Shown: piece after piece, positions 1-6,871 of the stretch
How the letters are laid out: each line of letters starts with the position of its first letter
Position numbering within the stretch: the stretch's first letter is position 1
Assembly (NCBI GenBank): GCA_040766105.1
Contig: JAXGRD010000002.1
Location: 248,001 to 312,000 of the forward strand
Direction of reading: 5' to 3'
DNA: 64,000 nt
Source: JAXGRD01 sp040766105
Lineage (GTDB): Bacteria; Bacillota; Clostridia; Peptostreptococcales; Anaerovoracaceae
Position numbers and translations under genes: made by a program
Notes under the pieces: model-generated
What the model saw: the letters and a program-made list of their open reading frames with translations, nothing else
The model's database searches: none
Told to the model about the DNA's origin: nothing

Positions 1-338
1 AAGTAAACCAATTCTCTTTCCGGTGAATGGCCGAAGTCGTCTGCCTGGAGAAGAGCCTGCTCCGTACACAATACCACATCCCCAATGGACACCTTCCCCT
101 GCGGTGGGATTTGTGCAATGTTCTCATACTGGGGGAAGGACAGAACATCCGTAATCTCGTCCTTATCCCGATAGATCCGGTTCAGTTCTCTGATTTCCTC
201 CATATCAACAAAGGATACGCTCACTTCCATATCCTCCTTGCGCACCTTCTCCTGCTCCAAGGCAAGATCAGCCGCCTCTTCCATGTAACGAATCACCTTG
301 TCGGAAGGAATTCGTTCACCGTCAAAAATCAGCTCCAT
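1..338 (-). CDS. ybeY: YbeY endoribonuclease (partial, C-terminus outside window)
   Basis: This is the first ~112 residues of the single-strand-specific metal-dependent endoribonuclease that matures 16S rRNA 3' ends and takes part in ribosome quality control. The translation contains the family's VSFVDMEEIRELN and DKDEITDVLSFP segments followed by GDVVLC. The zinc-binding HxxxHxxGYDH motif would lie beyond the window edge. The ATG at 338 overlaps the last codons of phoH by 10 bases, which suggests translational coupling. It belongs to the rpsU-yqeY-phoH-ybeY operon, an order common in Firmicutes. The identity is secure even though the catalytic end is not visible. Confidence 0.93.
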   Translation of the reverse strand, partial: MELIFDGERIPSDKVIRYMEEAADLALEQEKVRKEDMEVSVSFVDMEEIRELNRIYRDKDEITDVLSFPQYENIAQIPPQGKVSIGDVVLCTEQALLQADDFGHSPERELVY

Positions 339-1303
339 TCTTCTTCCTCCGGGTTTTCCTTGTGATACCTTTCATAGGCATTGATGATGGATTTCACCAA
401 ATGGTGTCTGACCACATCCACATCGGTCAAATAGCAAAACTCTATCTCTTTTACACCCTTCAGCACTTTTACCGCTTCCACCAAACCGGAGCGCTTTCCC
501 CTAGGCAAATCGATTTGCGTAATGTCCCCTGTAATGACCACCTGAGAATCGAAACCCATTCTGGTCAAAAACATCTTCATCTGTTCTCTTGTGGTGTTCT
601 GCGCCTCGTCCAAGATGATAAAGGAATTGTCCAATGTTCGCCCGCGCATATAGGCAAGGGGAACAATCTCAATCACTTCCTTTTCTTTCAAACGCATGGC
701 GCTTTCTCTTCCCAATACATCGTAAAGGGCGTCATAGAGGGGTCGCAAGTAGGGGTCCACCTTCTCCTGAAGATCTCCGGGAAGAAATCCCAATCGTTCG
801 CCGGCCTCCACCGCCGGTCGTGCCAATATGATCTTTTGGACTTCCCTTCTCTTGTACGCGGCTACTGCCATGGCAACGGCAATATATGTCTTTCCGGTCC
901 CCGCAGGCCCGATTCCGAAGACGATGTCCCTGTCGCGAATGGCTCTCACATACTTTTTTTGTCCCATGGTCTTTGGTCGGAGAGGCTTTCCCATGTGGGT
1001 ATAGCAGATAATGTCCTTATCCATGTTGCCCTCTTTGTAGGACATCCCCTTTTCCACCAAAGCAATGACATAATTTATTTTTTGTGTATCCAGCTTGCCG
1101 CCGGAAGTGATGATGTCAATGAGTTCGTGGGTAACGGCTTCTGCTTTTTCTGCCGCCTCTCCTTTGATGATCAACTCATTGTCTCGTTGCATCACATCCA
1201 CATTCAGTGCATCCTTTAGGAGCATGAGATTTTTATCCATGTTGCCGAAGAGTTCACTTCGATCCAATCCCGCCTGTAACTGCACTTTGATTATTTTATC
1301 CAA
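329..1303 (-). CDS. phoH: PhoH family ATPase
   Basis: Cytoplasmic PhoH-like P-loop ATPase of about 324 residues, linked in other bacteria to RNA metabolism and usually next to ybeY. Walker A (GPAGTGKT) is near residues 132-139 and Walker B (FIILDEAQN) near 228-236; the ~110-residue N-terminal part is KH-like. I chose a TTG start at 1303 because GGAGG (complement of 1311-1315) lies 7 bases upstream. The in-frame ATG at 1351 lies inside a palindrome, has no ribosome site and would add 16 residues not typical of the family. The gene follows yqeY after about 57 bases and overlaps ybeY. Confidence 0.93.
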   Translation of the reverse strand: MDKIIKVQLQAGLDRSELFGNMDKNLMLLKDALNVDVMQRDNELIIKGEAAEKAEAVTHELIDIITSGGKLDTQKINYVIALVEKGMSYKEGNMDKDIICYTHMGKPLRPKTMGQKKYVRAIRDRDIVFGIGPAGTGKTYIAVAMAVAAYKRREVQKIILARPAVEAGERLGFLPGDLQEKVDPYLRPLYDALYDVLGRESAMRLKEKEVIEIVPLAYMRGRTLDNSFIILDEAQNTTREQMKMFLTRMGFDSQVVITGDITQIDLPRGKRSGLVEAVKVLKGVKEIEFCYLTDVDVVRHHLVKSIINAYERYHKENPEEEEWS

Positions 1304-1326
1304 ACACGTTCCTCCGCTATTACACA

Positions 1327-1352
1327 AATGACCAGATATCGATCTGGTCATT
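1327..1352. terminator. Perfect 11-bp hairpin between yqeY and phoH
   Basis: Two 11-base arms (1327-1337 and 1342-1352) enclose a 4-base loop. On the plus strand the hairpin is followed by GTTTTT; on the coding (minus) strand only a weak TTTGTG tail follows. It could attenuate read-through from yqeY into phoH, terminate antisense transcription, or be an RNA-processing site. The hairpin itself is certain; its function is not. Confidence 0.5.
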
Positions 1353-1360
1353 GTTTTTCA

Positions 1361-1807
1361 TTATGTAAGAAACTTTTCGATGATCCCTTTAACCGTATTA
1401 CCGTCGGCCAGACCCTTTACCTTGGGCATCACTGCTCCCATGAGTTTCCCCATGTTCTGCCTTCCGCCGCTTATGCCCATTTCCTTTGCTGTGGCCACAA
1501 CGATGTTCTCGATTTCTTCTGTCGTCAGTTGCTTTGGCAGGTATTCCGCCAAAACCGCAATCTCCGCTTTATAGGAGTCCGACAGGTCTGTCCTTCCGGC
1601 CTTTTCAAATTCAGCCAGAGCATCTTTCCGCATCTTGACCTGTTTTGCCAGAATTGGGATGATATCATCATCTGTCAATTCTTTTCTGGTGTCCACCTCT
1701 ACTTGCTTGATGGCTGCTCTGGCAAAACTCAGCGTATTCTTCCGAACGTCATCTCGGGCCTTCATGGCTTCCTTGAAGTCATTCATCAATCTTTCTTGCA
1801 GTGTCAC
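1361..1807 (-). CDS. yqeY: GatB/YqeY domain protein
   Basis: A 148-residue stand-alone GatB/YqeY domain protein, the usual length for this family. It resembles the tRNA-interacting tail of the GatB amidotransferase subunit, but its precise role is not established. Recognisable parts are the N-terminal LQERLMNDFKEAMKARD helix, the DDDIIPILAKQVKMRKDA segment and the C-terminal GKLMGAVMPKVKGLADG motif. It sits about 25 bases after rpsU in the same direction, the classical rpsU-yqeY pairing. Confidence 0.93.
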   Translation of the reverse strand: MTLQERLMNDFKEAMKARDDVRKNTLSFARAAIKQVEVDTRKELTDDDIIPILAKQVKMRKDALAEFEKAGRTDLSDSYKAEIAVLAEYLPKQLTTEEIENIVVATAKEMGISGGRQNMGKLMGAVMPKVKGLADGNTVKGIIEKFLT

Positions 1808-1831
1808 ATCACACCTCGATCTTACTTCTGA

Positions 1832-2014
1832 TTAGTATTTCTTATTTGCCTTTTTTCTAGCCGCTTCAGACTTTTTCTTTCTCTTTACGCTGGGCTTTTC
1901 ATAGTGCTCTCTTTTTCTCAGTTCACTCATAACGCCATCACGTGCGCAAGAACGCTTAAATCTCTTTAACGCGCTTTCCAAGCTTTCATTTTCTTTTACG
2001 ATTACCTGTGCCAT
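1832..2014 (-). CDS. rpsU: Ribosomal protein S21
   Basis: A 60-residue, very basic protein of the 30S subunit. The N-terminus (VIVKENESLESALKRFKR) and the lysine/arginine-rich tail (RKKSEAARKKANKKY) are diagnostic for bS21. It is the first gene of the rpsU-yqeY-phoH-ybeY operon. AGGAGGTGAG just upstream of the ATG is a strong ribosome-binding site, as expected for a ribosomal protein. Confidence 0.97.
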   Translation of the reverse strand: MAQVIVKENESLESALKRFKRSCARDGVMSELRKREHYEKPSVKRKKKSEAARKKANKKY

Positions 2015-2061
2015 TCCTAACTCACCTCCTGACGTTACAATCCTTGCCTCACAGCTCTCCT

Positions 2062-2091
2062 ATTATACTATCAACCGGGTGGCCATGTCAA
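2062..2091 (-). promoter_or_regulatory. Sigma-A-type promoter of the rpsU operon, inside the end of hinT
   Basis: On the minus strand TTGACA (2091-2086) and TATAAT (2067-2062), both perfect consensus hexamers, are separated by 18 bases. The -35 box lies within the last codons of the HIT gene, so rpsU can be transcribed independently of it. Confidence 0.75.
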
Positions 2092-2412
2092 CTTCCTCTT
2101 GCCTAAAATATGAAGGTGAAGGTGTTGAACGGTCTGCATGCCGTCTTCTCCGTTGTTGATGACCACTCGATATCCGTTATGCAATTCCAGTAATTGGGCA
2201 ATCTCTTTGATTTTTCCCATCATCCTGCCCATAAGAGGCTCATCTTCCTTGGAAATATCCTCCGTTGAAGGGATATGCTTCTTTGGTATGAGAAGAACAT
2301 GCACCGGTGCCTGTGGCTCCAAATCATGAAAGCAAAGAAGTTCATCGTCTTCGTATACCACCTTGGATGGAATCTCCTTGGCCGCTATTTTACAAAAGAT
2401 ACAATCACTCAT
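2071..2412 (-). CDS. hinT: HIT-family nucleotide phosphoramidase/hydrolase
   Basis: A 113-residue histidine-triad protein of the HINT branch. The N-terminal CIFCKIAAKEIPSKVVYEDD segment and the catalytic QHLHLHILG triad near residues 95-103, ending in TWPPG, are characteristic. HINT enzymes hydrolyse adenosine phosphoramidates and aminoacyl-adenylates in the cytoplasm. The gene carries the rpsU promoter in its 3' end. It starts about 40 bases beyond the permease gene's stop and reads in the same direction. Confidence 0.94.
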   Translation of the reverse strand: MSDCIFCKIAAKEIPSKVVYEDDELLCFHDLEPQAPVHVLLIPKKHIPSTEDISKEDEPLMGRMMGKIKEIAQLLELHNGYRVVINNGEDGMQTVQHLHLHILGKRKLTWPPG

Positions 2413-2449
2413 TTCAATCCTCCTTGGGTTCTGAACTTACTGTATTTTA

Positions 2450-3760
2450 TCACACTTTTTTTCTGAATACTACATGCTCCATTAAAAAAGCGATGATCAT
2501 CCCGTCTACCAAACCGTTGGAAAGCAGGTGACCGGCTGCCTCAGGCAATGCCCCGAATGCTTCCGGTGGAAGGAACATGACCCCCACTCCAATGAGCATG
2601 GAAATCCCCACAATGAAGTATTCTCGATCGGTAAACTTCACCTTTTGAAACTCCTTGAAACCCTGGCCCATAATCATGGCAAAGACAACTACCAAGGCGG
2701 CATAGCCTACACTGCCGGGAATCGTGGAAAAAAATGCACCAATGGGAGCCACCAGCCCCATAACAATCAAGGCAAAGGATGCCCACAAAAATGGTTTTCT
2801 GGCAGCCACACCGGTCATCTTGATCACACCGATGGAAGCGATATAGGGCATGAAGGCGACCGTGGGAAAAACCCCTGCCATGAAAGTGGATAAACCGTGA
2901 AGTGCCACCGTCCGCTTCATCTTCTTGGGTCCCACCTCTTCTTCCACCACTTCCGCCATGCCGTGGATACTGGCAAAGGTCATGGACAGAAGAACTAGGG
3001 CAGCGATAATACAGGTTAGGATAATCCCCCAATCCAAAGTGGGCCTTCCAAATGCAAAGGCCTCCGGCAATGTAATCACGCCCTTATGAAAATAGTCCAC
3101 AGAGGTAGTTAAGCCTAGCAAGGCGGACAGTATCCAACCGGCGATGACGCCGATAAACGTGGCAATACTGCGGAAAAATCCCTTGGCGTACATATTGATA
3201 AAGAGAATCAGAAACATGGTAAACAGGAAAACGATTACGCTTTTTCCCACAATCAGATGGTTCTCCGCCGTTATACCCGTCATTCCCTTAACGATGCTGG
3301 GGCTGATTTGCAAGGACATCATCACCATGAGCACCCCGTTGATTACAGGTGTAAACAGTCGAAGCATGGGGCCCATCAAACCGATGACTACCAACAACAT
3401 AATCAAAGCACCTGCCACCATCATGCCCGTTTCCAGGTCAGTTCGAAGAACCGATAAGTCCTTTCCGAAGGTGGTCATGGAAGACGCCATGAGAATCAGT
3501 AGTCCGGACCACAGTCCTGCAGGTCCGTCCATAATGGGATACCTGTGCCCGAAACAGGTCTGAAGGGCTGACATAACGCCGCAGAGAACCAAGGTTCTCT
3601 GAAGCAAGGCTCCCACGTCTTCTTGGGAAAGACCCATGGCATAGCCAACCATAATGGGCATTACTACGGCAGATGCAATAAAAAAAATGATATGTTGCCC
3701 TGCGTAGGCGATACTCTGTTTTACAGGAACTCTATCATCCGGTCCATATTTTAAGTGCAT
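2450..3760 (-). CDS. NCS2-family nucleobase:cation symporter (uracil/xanthine type)
   Basis: Integral membrane permease of about 436 residues with many hydrophobic spans. The family signature CFGHRYPIMDGPAG lies near residues 69-82, and a conserved acidic segment (GMAEVVEEEVG) is present, as in UraA/XanQ transporters. The substrate (uracil, xanthine or uric acid) cannot be settled from sequence alone. The start is the ATG at 3760 preceded by AAGGAG; an ATG 33 bases further upstream has no ribosome site. The gene appears to be its own unit, with a terminator upstream (for the APC permease) and an extended -10 box just before it. Confidence 0.88.
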   Translation of the reverse strand: MHLKYGPDDRVPVKQSIAYAGQHIIFFIASAVVMPIMVGYAMGLSQEDVGALLQRTLVLCGVMSALQTCFGHRYPIMDGPAGLWSGLLILMASSMTTFGKDLSVLRTDLETGMMVAGALIMLLVVIGLMGPMLRLFTPVINGVLMVMMSLQISPSIVKGMTGITAENHLIVGKSVIVFLFTMFLILFINMYAKGFFRSIATFIGVIAGWILSALLGLTTSVDYFHKGVITLPEAFAFGRPTLDWGIILTCIIAALVLLSMTFASIHGMAEVVEEEVGPKKMKRTVALHGLSTFMAGVFPTVAFMPYIASIGVIKMTGVAARKPFLWASFALIVMGLVAPIGAFFSTIPGSVGYAALVVVFAMIMGQGFKEFQKVKFTDREYFIVGISMLIGVGVMFLPPEAFGALPEAAGHLLSNGLVDGMIIAFLMEHVVFRKKV

Positions 3761-3791
3761 TCTCTGTTTCTCCTTCTTTGAATTCGGACTC

Positions 3792-3799
3792 ATTGTATC
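3792..3799 (-). promoter_or_regulatory. Extended -10 promoter element of the NCS2 permease
   Basis: On the minus strand TGATACAAT fits an extended -10 box (TG-n-TACAAT). It lies about 32 bases before the chosen ATG. No good -35 hexamer is visible, which an extended -10 tolerates. Confidence 0.45.
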
Positions 3800-3809
3800 A
3801 TAGTTTTCT

Positions 3810-3848
3810 CTTCAAAGAAAAGAACCGTCTCAAATTTGATGAGACAGT
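3810..3848 (-). terminator. Rho-independent terminator after the APC permease
   Basis: On the minus strand a 9-base-pair stem (arms 3840-3848 and 3824-3832, one G-T wobble) with a 7-base loop is followed by TTCTTTTCTTTG. It lies 28 bases after the permease stop and directly before the NCS2 permease promoter. Confidence 0.75.
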
Positions 3849-3875
3849 CCCTTTCGCACCAATCGTAATTGCGTA

Positions 3876-5321
3876 TTAGAAACGCTTATATTCATCTCCA
3901 AACATCTGATATTCCGTTTCTTTTGAACTCATTTTTCCGTTAGGACCAAGTTTGTTAATAACAAACAATATGATCCCTAAGACAATCCATCCGCCAGCAA
4001 GGCTCCACTCAATGGGTTGCAAGGGCGTTGGACTATACAGAGGCAGATACAGAGAGATAAAGAAAAGTGCTACAACCACTGCTAGAACGCCCACCAAAGG
4101 TCCCGCTTTAATCTTAAAGGGCCTCTCCAAATCCGGCTCCTTTTTCCTTAAAATTAAGAAGGAAAGAGATACCATAAAGTAGGCAACTACAGTACCAAAT
4201 GCCGCAGCATTTACAAACCAGCTTAATGCACTCTTACCAAGAAGCGGTGAAAGAACTGTTACAATACCTACCAACAGGATAGCTGCGGTAGGAGCACCGA
4301 ATTTGGGATGTACTTTTGCAAAGATTCCGGGCAACATGTGTGCTCTTGCCATGGAAAAGATAACTCTGGATGCACCAACAATAAAGCCGTTCCAAGAAGT
4401 CAAGATTCCGCACATAGCTGCGATAATCATGAGTTTTCCGAACACTGGATTTCCAAGTGCATAAGCAAAGCAGTTAGCTACTGGGACTGCATCCGGATCA
4501 GCGTTAAACCCAGCCAGTACATCTCCCGGTGTAGAAATAGCAACACCTAAGATCATGATGATATACCAAGTTGCAGCCATAACGATGGCAATAATCATAA
4601 CTTTTCCAATTTTTCCAAGGGGAATGTTCATTTCCTCAGCAGCCTGGGGGATAACGTCAAATCCTACGAACATTGCGGGAACTGCCAAAACAACTGCAAC
4701 AAAACCTTTTCCGTCTGTAAACAGCGGGGCCAAGTTGGATAATTCTCCTGTGACGGTTCCACTAACGAAGAATGCAATACCGCCTATGGCCATGGCGATA
4801 GTTGCTGTCGTCTGGAAAACAGCAGAAGCCTTTGCACCTCTATAGTTGATAAAGGTCATTATCAAAGCACCCAGACAACCGATGACCAGGAAGATTCCCG
4901 TAACTTCCGATCCCTGAATCTCATAGAGAACTCCTAATTCTGGCAGCAAGCCTCCAAAGAGAAAGCCTAGAGCATTGGCTAAAGCAGGGCCTTCCCAAGC
5001 AGCGACTCCTAAGTAGGCAAGGGTAATCATCCAGCCTGTAAACCAGGATGCGTTGTAACCCATTGCTCTATAGGAAAATACCAGTTCACCACCGGCCAGC
5101 GGTAATGCAGGCGTTAGCTCTGCGTAGGTCAATCCTACGAAGACAGCCATAATACCGCCCAAGGTAAAAGCTAAAACGGCACCTATGGTTCCGCCGTTGC
5201 CAACCCATGCGCCGGCCAACATAATCCAGCCCCAACCAATCATGGTTCCGAAGGCCAGAGCCAAAACATCTTTCATGTTCAGGGCTTTTTTTAGTTCTTG
5301 TCTTCCTTCTTGTTGACTCAT
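3876..5321 (-). CDS. APC-superfamily amino-acid permease (sigma-54-promoter linked)
   Basis: Membrane transporter of 481 residues with about 12 predicted spans. The first span carries AFGTMIGWGWIMLAG, a glycine-rich substrate-binding segment typical of APC permeases, and DVIPQAAEEMNIP is a conserved mid-protein motif. The start at 5321 has AGAAGGAG eight bases upstream; a GTG three codons earlier lies too close to that site. It is clearly paralogous to the permease at 8826-10262. The gene stands alone behind a ~150-base leader and a sigma-54 promoter match, and the sigma-54 activator is encoded directly upstream. The substrate is presumably an amino acid or amine, but which one is unknown. 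Confidence 0.88.
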   Translation of the reverse strand: MSQQEGRQELKKALNMKDVLALAFGTMIGWGWIMLAGAWVGNGGTIGAVLAFTLGGIMAVFVGLTYAELTPALPLAGGELVFSYRAMGYNASWFTGWMITLAYLGVAAWEGPALANALGFLFGGLLPELGVLYEIQGSEVTGIFLVIGCLGALIMTFINYRGAKASAVFQTTATIAMAIGGIAFFVSGTVTGELSNLAPLFTDGKGFVAVVLAVPAMFVGFDVIPQAAEEMNIPLGKIGKVMIIAIVMAATWYIIMILGVAISTPGDVLAGFNADPDAVPVANCFAYALGNPVFGKLMIIAAMCGILTSWNGFIVGASRVIFSMARAHMLPGIFAKVHPKFGAPTAAILLVGIVTVLSPLLGKSALSWFVNAAAFGTVVAYFMVSLSFLILRKKEPDLERPFKIKAGPLVGVLAVVVALFFISLYLPLYSPTPLQPIEWSLAGGWIVLGIILFVINKLGPNGKMSSKETEYQMFGDEYKRF

Positions 5322-5365
5322 AAAAATCACTCCTTCTCCTAAAATATAGTAAATAATTGCGGATT

Positions 5366-5402
5366 GGAAATAAATTTCCTATTATTTTGAGAAATATATT
5401 TC
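5366..5402. repeat. Pair of GAAAT-N2-ATTTC inverted repeats in the permease leader
   Basis: Two similar dyads lie at 5366-5379 (GGAAAT-AA-ATTTCC) and 5391-5402 (GAAAT-AT-ATTTC), with centres 24 bases apart. They sit between the sigma-54 promoter and the permease start. They look like a paired protein-binding site; the adjacent response regulator is one candidate. No similar dyad was seen upstream of the promoter. Confidence 0.4.
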
Positions 5403-5485
5403 CGGTATACCCATTGAGAAATGCTGAAATGCTTGATTTTTCTGAATTCTACACATTTCCTTTCTCTAAGGTTATCTACTAATAG

Positions 5486-5501
5486 TACAAGAAGTGTGCC
5501 A
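5486..5501 (-). promoter_or_regulatory. Sigma-54 (-24/-12) promoter of the APC permease
   Basis: Read on the minus strand the sequence is TGGCACACTTCTTGTA. It matches the RpoN consensus TGGCAC-N5-TTGCW with the exact GG-to-GC spacing and a single change (TTGT for TTGC). It lies immediately after the stop codon of a sigma-54-dependent activator and points at the permease, leaving a leader of roughly 150 bases. Confidence 0.75.
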
Positions 5502-5506
5502 ATTAT

Positions 5507-6871
5507 CTATTTTTCTATATCGTAGGCCTTCATCTTATTAAACAGTTGCCTTCTGGTGATGCCCAACACCTTGGAAACCAGCTCCAAGTCACCATTGTAT
5601 GTCTGAATCAGATGAGAGATATAGACCGCTTCCGCCTTACTTCGGTAATCTCTTAAGGTATCCTCTTCCTTGGGAATGATAGTGTCCCGGGGCTTTTCCC
5701 TGCTCTTTCCCAAATCGCCCGGCAAATACTCCTTGCGAATGATTCCGTCTTCGGACAGTACCATCATCCGCTCTATGATATTCTTAAGTTCTCTTATGTT
5801 TCCCGGATAATCGTACTCTTGCAGCAAGATCTTCACTTCCTCTTCCACGCCGGAGATTTTCTTTTTCATTTCACGCTGATACAGCCCTAAGAAATGTTCT
5901 ACGAAAAGAGGAATATCCTCCTTCCTTTTGCGAAGAGGAGGAATTTCCAGCACTATGGTGCTGATTCTGTAGAAAAGGTCGCTGCGAAACATATCTTTCT
6001 CCATGTCCTCCTTCAGGTCACGATTGGTCGCCGTTATGAGACGAAAATCCGTATCAATGGGCACCGTGCTACCCAGGCGATAGACACGCTTGTTTTCAAT
6101 GGTTTTCAGCAACTTACTCTGCAGATTGGGAGAGATGCCACCGATTTCATCCAGAAACAGCGTTCCCCCTGCCGATGCCTCAAAGAGGCCGATGTGTTTT
6201 CTGTCAGCACCCGTAAAGGATCCCTTTTCATGGCCAAACAGCTCCGATTCCAATAAACTTTCAGACAGAGCCTGACAGTTGAGTTCCATGAAATTCTCCT
6301 TGCTCCTATTGCTGTGTTCATGAATATAGGCGGCAAGAACTTCCTTTCCCGATCCGCTTTCTCCGTAAATCAAAATGTTGGATTCACTCTTTGCGGCACG
6401 CTCTGCCAAGGTAAGCAGTTGCTTGTACTCCCGGTTTTGTGTATGGAGCATGGCAGGATTCTTACCAATCTTTACCTTTAGCCTTGTGTTTTCTTCTTGG
6501 ATTCTCTTTATCTCCGCCAGCTTTTCCACTTCATGTAGGAGTTCCTCCGGGTCACTTCCCTTGGTCACATAACTGTAAGCCCCTAATTTCATGGCCTCTA
6601 CTGCTCTTTCAATAGTACCGTATGCGGTTAACAAGATGACCTGTATTTCTTTGCCGTTGGACTTCACCTTTCTGAGAAGCTCAATTCCATCCATTTCCGG
6701 CATAGATAGGTCCGTTATGAGAAGATCAAAGTCATAATTGTTGATGATGGATAAGGCCTCTTTTCCCGAGTTGCAGGTTTGCACGTGATGGCCTTTGCTT
6801 TCCAAAATCATCTTCTGTACTTCACAGTGGTCCTGCTGGTCATCCACCACCAATATTTCCAACTTGGTCAT
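5507..6871 (-). CDS. Sigma-54-dependent NtrC-family response regulator
   Basis: A 454-residue transcription activator. The receiver domain covers residues 1-120, with phospho-acceptor Asp54 in LLITDLSMPEMDG. The AAA+ domain (~145-370) has Walker A GESGSGKE, the sigma-54 contact loop as GSFTGA (a Ser variant of GAFTGA), and Walker B GGTLFLDEIG. A Fis-type helix-turn-helix forms the C-terminus (LVSKVLGITRRQLFNKMKAY). Its ATG overlaps the end of the sensor kinase gene, so the two form a coupled pair. A -24/-12 promoter starts 6 bases past its stop, making the neighbouring permease the obvious target. Confidence 0.93.
   Translation of the reverse strand: MTKLEILVVDDQQDHCEVQKMILESKGHHVQTCNSGKEALSIINNYDFDLLITDLSMPEMDGIELLRKVKSNGKEIQVILLTAYGTIERAVEAMKLGAYSYVTKGSDPEELLHEVEKLAEIKRIQEENTRLKVKIGKNPAMLHTQNREYKQLLTLAERAAKSESNILIYGESGSGKEVLAAYIHEHSNRSKENFMELNCQALSESLLESELFGHEKGSFTGADRKHIGLFEASAGGTLFLDEIGGISPNLQSKLLKTIENKRVYRLGSTVPIDTDFRLITATNRDLKEDMEKDMFRSDLFYRISTIVLEIPPLRKRKEDIPLFVEHFLGLYQREMKKKISGVEEEVKILLQEYDYPGNIRELKNIIERMMVLSEDGIIRKEYLPGDLGKSREKPRDTIIPKEEDTLRDYRSKAEAVYISHLIQTYNGDLELVSKVLGITRRQLFNKMKAYDIEK

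Noticed and set aside
362..1219. Plus-strand reading frame (285 codons) opposite phoH
   Set aside because: Antisense shadow of phoH with no ribosome site and no recognisable protein family.
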